15,976 nucleotides of DNA from CAZIRF01 sp964541755. GTDB taxonomy: Bacteria > Spirochaetota > Spirochaetia > Treponematales > Breznakiellaceae. The notes beneath the pieces are model-generated. The model worked only from the letters and a program-made list of their open reading frames with translations, was not told where the DNA came from and ran no database searches. Position numbers and translations under genes: made by a program. Shown here one piece after another: positions 6,569 through 13,249 of this stretch (its first letter is position 1; each line of letters starts with the position of its first letter). The DNA lies in NCBI GenBank assembly GCA_964541755.1, contig CAZIRF010000052.1:1-15976 (forward strand). Reading direction: 5' to 3'.

Positions 6569-7408
6569 ATGAAACTGCGCATCAATGATACAGAGACCGA
6601 ATTCAGCCTTGAACGCGAAGAGAGTTTGGCCGACGTCCTTCACTCGGTGGATAGCTGGCTTGAACACGAGAGCCACATCCTTACCGGGGTGCGGGTCAAT
6701 GGCACAGACATACCCGCAGAAGAGCTTGAACAAGCGGGCGCGCGCGACATCCACGAGATAGAAACCCTGGAAATCAAAGCCGTTCACTGGGTCACCATCT
6801 ACCGCGAAGCCCTCGTGCAAACCGCATCCATTCTCGCCCTCCCGGAGCAGGAAAGGCCGGCCAACTGGGCAGCGAGCCCCGCAGAGAGCTTTCTCCTGGT
6901 ACGGGACCGTGAACTCCATGACATTGTCGCACAGGCCATCGACACATCCAATGCACCGGAAGCAGGAGAAAAAACTTCCGCAGAAATGGCGGGAACCCTT
7001 GTACATGCACGCATGGCAGAAACCGAACACCCCGAGGAAGCCCTCACCGTCTTGGTACGCAATGTGGAGGAACTCATCCCGCTCCTTGAGAATCTGCCCC
7101 TTTCGCTCCAGACCGGCAATGACGCCGAAGCATCCGCCACCCTCTCGCGATTTGTACGCACTGCAGAATCCCTTATCCGCCTTGTCCCCCTGCTCAAGGC
7201 TGCCGGAGTACCGGTTGACAGCATGCTGGTTGACAACAAGGCCTTTCCCTCTTGGATCGAAGAACTGCTCGGCGTTCTTACCGAACTCGTCGAAGGCTAT
7301 ACCAATGGCGATATCATCCTGGTGGGCGACCTCGCAGAGTACGAGATTGCACCACGTCTGGCGGCCCTTGCCCCGGCCCTCGACGCACTGGCTCCGGGCA
7401 GGGCATGA
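6569..7408 (+). CDS. Unrecognised protein downstream of fliD, possible export-chaperone position
   Basis: 279 residues, not recognised with confidence. Residues 1-70 alternate strand-like and helical segments in a way that resembles a small beta-grasp fold (MKLRINDTETEFSL, then ADVLHSVDSWL). Residues 75-279 look entirely helical, with acidic and leucine-rich segments such as NVEELIPLLENLPL and a C-terminal stretch GYTNGDIILVGDLAEYEIAP. No membrane segment, signal peptide or catalytic motif is visible. It starts 13 nt after fliD with GGAG 5 nt before the ATG, and overlaps the PilZ gene by 4 nt. fliS often follows fliD, so a chaperone or filament-regulatory role is a guess from position only. 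Treponemes appear to have a similar gene in this place, from memory. Confidence 0.85.
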   Translation: MKLRINDTETEFSLEREESLADVLHSVDSWLEHESHILTGVRVNGTDIPAEELEQAGARDIHEIETLEIKAVHWVTIYREALVQTASILALPEQERPANWAASPAESFLLVRDRELHDIVAQAIDTSNAPEAGEKTSAEMAGTLVHARMAETEHPEEALTVLVRNVEELIPLLENLPLSLQTGNDAEASATLSRFVRTAESLIRLVPLLKAAGVPVDSMLVDNKAFPSWIEELLGVLTELVEGYTNGDIILVGDLAEYEIAPRLAALAPALDALAPGRA

Positions 7409-8508
7409 AGATGCCCCCCCTGCAGACGAGCTACCTTGACACCGGCGATCCCACCCAATTTTTGCTGATTACCAGGGGTATAGCCGTTCTGGTCATAATC
7501 GTCTCGATAGTACGATACCTTCAACGTGGCGGCCCCAAAGGGACGAAAACAGGGGGAGGAGGCCGCTCCTCGGGGGGGCCGGGATTCTGGGCCCTTCGAA
7601 AAACAGCCTCGCAGTACGGGCTCTCAAGTGATGAATCGTCATTTTTGGCCGAAGTGCTCACCCAGCACCACCTGACAAATCCCGAGCGGGTTATGTCAAA
7701 TCCGGCAGTCCTGGATAAAATTTTCGCCAAAACCTATGATCGCATCGAGCGGCAGGCCAAGAGCGAGGCCGAAGCAGAGCGGGACAAAACCTTTCTCTTT
7801 TCAATTCGACAGAGTGTCGAGGCTGCCCATTCACAGAGTTTCCAAATAAACACGACACGGCGTATCCCATCCGGGTATCCGGCCACCCTCAAGACCGAAA
7901 CCGGCGAGCAATACCCTACCCGTCTTTTGGGGACCAAGACCGAGCGACTCTTGACGGAGGCTCCCAGAAATGCAGTGGGCAGCCTCTTGCGCTTTGCACG
8001 CGGGACCCACTTTACGGTGAGCTTCTATGCCAAGAACAATCAGGGCTTCACCTTCGAGACAAAGGCCCTTGGTTCAGACGAATTCGAAGGGAGCCCGGTA
8101 CTGGTTCTATCCCACAGCGAACACGTTACTGCCCTGCCCGGCAGAAAACACAAGCGCCAACCCAGCCACATTGCCGCCGGATTCTCCACCGCGCACATAG
8201 TCGAATTGCAAGAGGGAAAAATGATACGCAAAAAACTTGTCGTGGACGAGGGGAACACGAACGGCATCATTACCGATATTTCTGCCGGCGGCTGTGCCCT
8301 CAAGTCGGTTTCGCCCATCAAAACGGGTGAATACCTCAAAATCGAATTCACCGATACCCACGAGCGGAATCTTGTTGCTTTGGGAAGGGTAGTCCGTACC
8401 AACAAGACCGGCGGTATAGGAGGGATCATGCACATCCAGTTCATGAAGGTTCCAACCAAGACCTCCAACGCCATTCAAGCCCTCGTCTACGGCTACGAAG
8501 GGAATTGA
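7405..8508 (+). CDS. Membrane-anchored PilZ-domain protein, probable cyclic-di-GMP receptor
   Basis: 367 residues. Residues 19-38 are a hydrophobic helix near the N-terminus, followed by a glycine-rich linker (42-60). Residues 65-240 resemble the N-terminal part of YcgR-like proteins. Residues 245-365 form the PilZ domain, with both ligand motifs intact: R247-x-x-x-R251 and D291-x-S-x-x-G296. The 39 residues between the two motifs are more than usual. It should bind cyclic-di-GMP at the inner membrane; YcgR-type proteins slow or steer the flagellar motor, and a similar role is inferred here. Start ATG 7405 overlaps the previous stop (ATGA), pointing to coupled translation; ATG 7411 is an alternative. 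Confidence 0.9.
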   Translation: MKMPPLQTSYLDTGDPTQFLLITRGIAVLVIIVSIVRYLQRGGPKGTKTGGGGRSSGGPGFWALRKTASQYGLSSDESSFLAEVLTQHHLTNPERVMSNPAVLDKIFAKTYDRIERQAKSEAEAERDKTFLFSIRQSVEAAHSQSFQINTTRRIPSGYPATLKTETGEQYPTRLLGTKTERLLTEAPRNAVGSLLRFARGTHFTVSFYAKNNQGFTFETKALGSDEFEGSPVLVLSHSEHVTALPGRKHKRQPSHIAAGFSTAHIVELQEGKMIRKKLVVDEGNTNGIITDISAGGCALKSVSPIKTGEYLKIEFTDTHERNLVALGRVVRTNKTGGIGGIMHIQFMKVPTKTSNAIQALVYGYEGN

Positions 8509-8542
8509 CCCGGAGTCTGCCAATACCGTAGGATATAAGTGA

Positions 8543-8806
8543 ATGAAACTCATCGAAATGCGCGACATCGTCCGCAAGGACATACCGATCTACTACCGCA
8601 GGCTCTTTACGGGGATAGCCGTCTTTTCCATGCTCGACCGGGCCAAGGAAATACCCGTGCAATTTTCCATAGAGGTCTCTCCTGCCGGGAAAAAAGAGAT
8701 TGCGATTCAGCTGATGAATGAACCCGATTACCCCCTGCTCCCCCTTATCAAAACGCTCAAGGAACATGTTATCCAACTGGACCAAAACGGGGGCCTCCCT
8801 GATTGA
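8543..8806 (+). CDS. Small unrecognised protein (87 residues)
   Basis: Begins MKLIEMRDIVRKDIPIYYRR and has a mixed helix-strand pattern: VQFSIEVSP and KEIAIQLM look like paired strands, and PLLPLIKTLKEHVIQL a helix. No known motif, signal peptide or membrane segment. AGGA lies 9 nt before the start. It overlaps the start of tsaE, and the codon pattern and tight packing support a real gene. Function unknown; a small partner of the PilZ protein or of TsaE is possible from position, but there is no direct evidence. Confidence 0.75.
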   Translation: MKLIEMRDIVRKDIPIYYRRLFTGIAVFSMLDRAKEIPVQFSIEVSPAGKKEIAIQLMNEPDYPLLPLIKTLKEHVIQLDQNGGLPD

Positions 8807-9236
8807 GATACGCTGCCCGCTCGCTTCGGATAGCGAAGCATTGGGCGAGCGCCTGGGCCGATTGATCCCGGAGGGAGCGGTCATCGCGCTGGATGGGGCC
8901 CTGGGCGCTGGTAAGACGACCTTTACCAAAGGACTTGCACGGGGGATGGGTATAGACGCCGAGGTAACCAGCCCCAGCTACACAATCATCGACGAGTATC
9001 AAGGCCGGCTTCCCCTGTACCACATGGATGCCTACCGTTTGTCCGGGAGCGAAGACTTCATTGGCACCGGCGGGGAAGAATATCTCTATGGCAAGGGCGT
9101 CTCGGTTATAGAATGGAGTGAACGCATTGCAGACATCCTCCCGCCCGAAACCTGGCACATCCACATTACAGAAGAAGCCGATGGAACCCGCTGTTTTACC
9201 CTCGAGGGAGAAGGAATCGAGGAGCTCATGAAATGA
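8766..9236 (+). CDS. tsaE: tRNA t6A synthesis ATPase TsaE
   Basis: Works with TsaB, TsaC and TsaD to make N6-threonylcarbamoyl-adenosine at position 37 of tRNAs that read ANN codons. With this start, 156 residues. The Walker A motif GALGAGKTT is at 44-52 (K50, T51), followed by SPSYT at 69-73, HMDAYRL at 86-92 and VIEWSERI at about 114-121, all typical of TsaE. The start is uncertain: ATG 8766 has a poorly spaced ribosome site, and a non-ATG start at 8799-8802 (CTG or ATT) near LIEIRCP would fit family length and the previous stop better. It overlaps tsaB by 4 nt. Confidence 0.92.
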   Translation: MLSNWTKTGASLIEIRCPLASDSEALGERLGRLIPEGAVIALDGALGAGKTTFTKGLARGMGIDAEVTSPSYTIIDEYQGRLPLYHMDAYRLSGSEDFIGTGGEEYLYGKGVSVIEWSERIADILPPETWHIHITEEADGTRCFTLEGEGIEELMK

Positions 9237-9979
9237 CCGCCTTGGCTCTCGATGCGTCCGGATCGTGGCTCTCGCTCGCCCTCGAACGGGACGGCAAGCT
9301 CCATGAACGCAACATCAACGCTCCGGCCCGCCAAAATGAAATTCTCATGCAGGCCATCAACGAACTCTTGGATGAAGCAGACGCAGCAAAGGCCGAAATC
9401 CGCTTCGTCTCTTGCACAAGCGGCCCCGGCTCCTTTACCGGTTTGCGTATCGCCCTCTCGGTTGCCAAGGGAATAGCACTGGCGCGGGGTATCCCCCTCT
9501 ACACCGAAAACACCCTCTACTGCCAGGCGGATGCCGCCATGGCCGGTATGGATTCCGATGCAGGTGAGAGGGAAAAGGCCCCGGACGGCACGAGGGCCAC
9601 AGCCACTACACCGATTCTCTCATTGCAGGATGCCCGCAAGGGAAACTTTTTTGCCCTGCTCATCCACGAAGGCCGTGAACTGATGGAACGGGGCATCTAC
9701 AGCGCCACCCAGCTGTACACGCATTGCGAAAAATGGCCTCACATACGCGTCTGTGGCGACGTTCCCGCTGTTTTCAAATCGGAAAACAGGGCAAATTCCA
9801 CAAAATTCAGCGTTGTACCCGCTTTTGAACGCGGTTTCGCAAAAGAACTTTTGCAGCGTACCCTTCTTCGATATACAATAGAACCACAGGGCGATTCGCT
9901 CGACTGTGGCTTGGACTACATGAAAAAAAGTGAGGCAGAAGAGAGTCTGAACGCTCGAACGACTCAAACTGCCCCGTAA
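9233..9979 (+). CDS. tsaB: tRNA t6A synthesis protein TsaB
   Basis: Partner and scaffold of TsaD in t6A synthesis; an ASKHA-fold protein without its own catalytic metal site. 248 residues, slightly longer than usual. Family signatures: LALDASGSWLSLAL at the N-terminus, the glycine-rich CTSGPGSFTGLR at 61-72 followed by ALSVAKGIA, and YMKKSEAEES near the C-terminus. A charged insertion at about 105-128 (around GEREKAPDGTRA) accounts for the extra length. The ATGA overlap with tsaE suggests coupled translation. Its place in a flagellar gene set is by linkage, not by function. Confidence 0.94.
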   Translation: MTALALDASGSWLSLALERDGKLHERNINAPARQNEILMQAINELLDEADAAKAEIRFVSCTSGPGSFTGLRIALSVAKGIALARGIPLYTENTLYCQADAAMAGMDSDAGEREKAPDGTRATATTPILSLQDARKGNFFALLIHEGRELMERGIYSATQLYTHCEKWPHIRVCGDVPAVFKSENRANSTKFSVVPAFERGFAKELLQRTLLRYTIEPQGDSLDCGLDYMKKSEAEESLNARTTQTAP

Positions 9980-10037
9980 TGCATGCCCGTTCGCAACAGC
10001 ACAGTATGCCTTTTACGGTACCTGACGGAGCCATTAC

Positions 10038-11150
10038 ATGAATCAATCGAAAGAAGATGACTTGGCCATCGATAGAGCGTCGCAGCGCTTCGATGAACAA
10101 GCGGAAGACATGGAAGAACTGGAGGAACTCGAAGAGGCCTCGGAGGAGTCTCGCCAGGAAGCGGTCCTTCCCGCCGATGATCGTATCCGCTGTTTTAGCG
10201 AGAGCCAGTTCCCCTTCCTCATCGTCGACAGATCCCTGCTCATCGTCCATGCCAACGTCAATTGCGAACGCCTCTTCACCGGCCACCACGAACTGCCCGG
10301 CCGCTACTTCAGCGACCTCTTCGCCAAATCCTTGGGAAAAGAAGAACTCAAGAGGCTCTTCGATTCTATCCATTCAAAAGAGCGCAGTTTCTCCTGGAAG
10401 GGGATGATACAGAGCAAAAACCGCACGAGCGGAACCCTCGTGACCCGCGCCTACCTCTTTCCCCTCTACACGGCCTCCTGCCAAGAACCCGACTACTTCG
10501 TCATGCTCCTGGACGACGTCACCGAAGAGAACCGGCGCCTGTTGAGATCGGTATTCTTGAGCCTGCTCGAGGCCTCGAAGCTCAAGGACAACGATACCGG
10601 CAAACACATCGAACGGGTAAACCGTTACTCGAAGCTGATGGCGACAACCCTCTTCGACCGCAGGGGTTTCGAGGAAATTGATCGCGACTTTATCGACGAT
10701 ATCGGTTTTCTGGCCTCGATGCACGACGTGGGTAAAATCGGTACGCCGGATGACATCCTCAACAAGGAGGGGCCCCTTGAGGATTGGGAGTGGTCGGTGA
10801 TGAAAGAACACACCAAAAACGGAGCGTACATCCTGTCCACCTACCCCAATCCCATGGCCCGCGAGATTGCCCTGTACCACCACGAACGATGGAACGGGGC
10901 CGGCTACCCCTACGGTATCGACAGCACCATGATTCCCCTGGCAGCCCGCATTGTCACCATAGCCGACGTCTATGACGCCCTGCGCATGAAGAGGAGCTAC
11001 AAGGATGCGATGTGTCATGGGGACGCCGTGGAGCAGATCGTCTCATGGCGGGAAACACACTTCGATCCGCGACTGGTAAACTGCTTTACCGCCCTTGAGC
11101 GGAAATTCGAAACAATCTACGAGGAAAACCGCGACCGGCACGGACACTGA
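10038..11150 (+). CDS. PAS-like and HD-GYP domain protein, probable cyclic-di-GMP phosphodiesterase
   Basis: 370 residues, predicted cytoplasmic. Residues 1-48 are very acidic (for example EDMEELEELEEASEE). Residues 52-165 look like a PAS sensor domain. Residues 170-350 are an HD-GYP domain, which degrades cyclic-di-GMP. Visible metal and substrate residues: H190, H229-D230, K233, H258, H281-H282, G289-Y290-P291 and D310 in IADVYDAL. The usual HHExxDGxGYP has Asn286 in place of Asp, a change that may occur in other members. GGAG lies 7 nt before the ATG; the gap from tsaB is 58 nt. The gene runs tail to tail with csrA, with only 4 nt between stop codons. Confidence 0.93.
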   Translation: MNQSKEDDLAIDRASQRFDEQAEDMEELEELEEASEESRQEAVLPADDRIRCFSESQFPFLIVDRSLLIVHANVNCERLFTGHHELPGRYFSDLFAKSLGKEELKRLFDSIHSKERSFSWKGMIQSKNRTSGTLVTRAYLFPLYTASCQEPDYFVMLLDDVTEENRRLLRSVFLSLLEASKLKDNDTGKHIERVNRYSKLMATTLFDRRGFEEIDRDFIDDIGFLASMHDVGKIGTPDDILNKEGPLEDWEWSVMKEHTKNGAYILSTYPNPMAREIALYHHERWNGAGYPYGIDSTMIPLAARIVTIADVYDALRMKRSYKDAMCHGDAVEQIVSWRETHFDPRLVNCFTALERKFETIYEENRDRHGH

Positions 11151-11154
11151 GCTA

Positions 11155-11409
11155 TCAGCCGTGCCCCTCTTTGGCCGCTTTTCCATCGCCCAAGGGCAGA
11201 CCGATGTCGGGAATGGTGGAGGGAACCGATTCTGCGGCAGCGAGGTTTTCGCGCCGTATGGCTTCGAAGACTTCCTCGCGAAAGACCTTGACCGACCGTG
11301 GCGCTTCCACCCCTATCTTGACCTGGTCGCCCCGTATCTCGATGATCGACACCGAAATATCGTTGCCTATCATGATTTTTTCGTTCATTTTTCTGGACAG
11401 TATCAGCAT
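11155..11409 (-). CDS. csrA: Carbon storage / flagellin translation regulator CsrA
   Basis: RNA-binding dimer that recognises GGA in hairpin loops and blocks translation. 84 residues. The core MLILSRKMNEKIMIGNDISV through EAPRSVKVFREEV is canonical, with the RNA-contact residues L4 and R44 at the standard positions. Residues 52-84 extend beyond the enterobacterial length. N55, in RRENLAAAE, aligns with the residue I recall as needed for FliW contact in Bacillus subtilis. It overlaps fliW by 7 nt, so the two are co-translated. Likely targets in this window are the flaB leaders at 1714-1753 and 2889-2926. Confidence 0.97.
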   Translation of the reverse strand: MLILSRKMNEKIMIGNDISVSIIEIRGDQVKIGVEAPRSVKVFREEVFEAIRRENLAAAESVPSTIPDIGLPLGDGKAAKEGHG

Positions 11410-11852
11410 TGTTCGTTCCTCGCGACCCCCAGCTCGGCGACTATATCATGTTTGGTCTGCCAGCGGGAATCGGCCAGGACGAGCTGGCGCGCCAAGTGCT
11501 GCTCCCGGTTTATGACCAGGGGTCCCTGGAGATTGGCCGTCATGGGCGAGCCGTCCGAGGGTATGGTGACAATGGTGAAGACAAGGGCCTCACGGGGGTC
11601 CTTGAGTGAAATGGTCGCAAGCTCATCGTCGTCAATATCCAGCTCGTAGTCGGGCCGGAAGAGGAAAGGGTTCACCAATATGAAGGCGACGGCCTCAACA
11701 TCGACAGACTGGAGCCAGTAAAAGGGTTGGCGTTCCGCATCGAGCAGGACGTATTCCTTGAATTTTTCGAAGCCCAAGAGCCCCCCGGGGAACGTGAGCT
11801 TTTGGCGCTCGTCAACCTCGATGGGCCCGAAGGCCTTGCTGTTCACTCTCAT
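11403..11852 (-). CDS. fliW: Flagellar assembly factor FliW
   Basis: Binds CsrA to relieve its repression of flagellin, and is itself displaced by free flagellin, which closes a feedback loop on filament synthesis. 149 residues, normal length. Family motifs are clear: the LTFPGGLLGFE segment at about 19-29, FYWLQS at about 44-49, VNPFLFRPDYEL at about 60-71 and TANLQGPLVIN at about 104-114. The ribosome site GGGAGGG lies 5 nt before the start. It overlaps csrA by 7 nt and follows flgL after 146 nt that hold three palindromic repeats. Confidence 0.96.
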   Translation of the reverse strand: MRVNSKAFGPIEVDERQKLTFPGGLLGFEKFKEYVLLDAERQPFYWLQSVDVEAVAFILVNPFLFRPDYELDIDDDELATISLKDPREALVFTIVTIPSDGSPMTANLQGPLVINREQHLARQLVLADSRWQTKHDIVAELGVARNEQC

Positions 11853-11879
11853 GTAATCCCTCCCATATTGACAGCAACG

Positions 11880-11951
11880 GGCGCCCTCGGGCGCCGTTTC
11901 GGTGGCGCTCGAAGGCGCCGTATCGGTGGCGCCCGTGGGCGCCGTATCGGA
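11880..11951. repeat. Three tandem 24-bp palindromic repeats between flgL and fliW
   Basis: Units at 11880-11903, 11904-11927 and 11928-11951. Each begins with a 16-nt hairpin of constant outer stem GGCGC/GCGCC. The inner bases differ: CCTCGG in unit 1, TCGAAG in unit 2 and CCGTGG in unit 3, all still able to pair at least once more. Each ends with a spacer such as GTTTCGGT or GTATCGGA. They lie in the leader of fliW on the flgL-fliW-csrA transcript. Confidence 0.88.
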
Positions 11952-11960
11952 ATATGCTAA

Positions 11961-11985
11961 CCGGACGCCATTACTGCCGGTCCGG
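11961..11985. other. 6-bp inverted repeat downstream of flgL
   Basis: CCGGAC (11961-11966) and GTCCGG (11980-11985) pair around a 13-nt loop, 14 nt after the flgL stop codon on the minus strand. No T-run follows, so it is not a standard terminator; it could slow decay or pause transcription before the palindromic repeats. Confidence 0.35.
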
Positions 11986-11998
11986 CACCTTCGTGTTT

Positions 11999-13246
11999 CT
12001 AGCGCAGATAGTCAAGAAGCGTCGGCTGGATGACCTTGCCCGCGGTCTGCAGGGCGGCCTTGTGGGCGAAGTCCAGCATGCCCAGGTCGGTGGCCGCCGT
12101 CGAAAAGTCGAGGGCCGATACCCGGGCGAGGTTGGCCGTTACATCGGGAATGGCTTCGTTTACCCGCTTCCAGGTCATCTCGGCCCGTTCCATGCGGCTG
12201 CCCAGCTGGGCCATGCGGGTGCTCATGTTTCCCAAGCCCTGATCGAGCCCGCCGAGGACCGCAGAACCGACTGCTTCGCTGTCGCCGGCAAGGAGGGCAT
12301 CGCGCAGGGAAATGACCACGTCAAAGAGGCTCGAACCGGCCACCTGTGCGTCCTGATGCCAGACCGGGGCCTGGGGATCGCTCGTGTCGCGCAAAATACC
12401 CAGTTCGCGAAGAACATTTCCCCCGGCGCCGTCTTCCACCCGGATAAGGTGGGAGTCGGTCCCTTCAAGCGAAAGGCCGCGGGTGGTGGGGTCGATAAAA
12501 GCCCGTACCGGGGCCGGGGAATCGTTGATCTTGGCGGCTATGGCATTGACGGTATCCCCCGTCTCGAGGGGAATCTCCACCCCGTCGACGAAGATACTCG
12601 TACTCTCGAGAACCCGGTAATCGCTCGCATCAAGACGCGAGGTTATTTGCATTTTTTCGGCCCAGAAGACCTCGCTGCCGGGGGCATCGAGGCTGGCAAA
12701 GGCGCCCTCGTCGATCTCGGCACTGCGCTCTGCGGCACTCCCCTGCCAGGCGACGGCCTGTATGAGGGGCTCTCCAAAGGCCGGGGAGGCCCCCTCCACC
12801 GCACGGAAGGGCTCGGTAAAGGACTTGTCGCCGGCAAAGATACGCGTGCCGTCGGTGCCCACGGCATTCGCCGTCTGAACGAGTTCCTTAAGCAGTTCAT
12901 TGACCTCGACGGCGATATCCCGCATCTCGTCTTTGGTATAGATGCCGTTGGCGCCGGTTACCGCGAGCTCGCGAACCCGCTGCATGATATCCTGGGCATG
13001 GCGCATGTAGCCATCGACAATCTTGTAGTGATCCTGTGCGTAGAGGGCGTTTTGCTCGAAGCGCTCCAAGCGCGCAAGGTAGGACTCGTAGCGCACCGCA
13101 TGGGCCGCCGCGAGGGGATCGTCACGCAATTCGTTGAAGCGGCTCTGGGTCGCCATGCGGTTCTGGGTCGCCGCGAGGGCCTGTTCCTGCCGCCGCAGAC
13201 GGAACTGGAGGTTGTCATTGGGCATATCGGTCGAAATTCGGTACAT
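11999..13246 (-). CDS. flgL: Hook-filament junction protein FlgL
   Basis: Second of the two junction proteins between hook and filament. 415 residues, longer than the roughly 300 of enterobacteria but in line with spirochaetes. The N-terminus (MYRISTDMPNDNLQFRLRRQ) and the segment around residues 75-120 (VDGYMRHAQDIMQRVREL) are flagellin-like helices. The C-terminus (about 340-400) has the matching helix with RMAQLGSRMERAEMTW. The enlarged middle (about 140-330) forms the outer domain. It starts 3 nt after the flgK stop, with a GGGGG ribosome site inside the end of flgK. Met8 is a less likely start. Confidence 0.95.
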   Translation of the reverse strand: MYRISTDMPNDNLQFRLRRQEQALAATQNRMATQSRFNELRDDPLAAAHAVRYESYLARLERFEQNALYAQDHYKIVDGYMRHAQDIMQRVRELAVTGANGIYTKDEMRDIAVEVNELLKELVQTANAVGTDGTRIFAGDKSFTEPFRAVEGASPAFGEPLIQAVAWQGSAAERSAEIDEGAFASLDAPGSEVFWAEKMQITSRLDASDYRVLESTSIFVDGVEIPLETGDTVNAIAAKINDSPAPVRAFIDPTTRGLSLEGTDSHLIRVEDGAGGNVLRELGILRDTSDPQAPVWHQDAQVAGSSLFDVVISLRDALLAGDSEAVGSAVLGGLDQGLGNMSTRMAQLGSRMERAEMTWKRVNEAIPDVTANLARVSALDFSTAATDLGMLDFAHKAALQTAGKVIQPTLLDYLR

Positions 13247-13249
13247 GGA

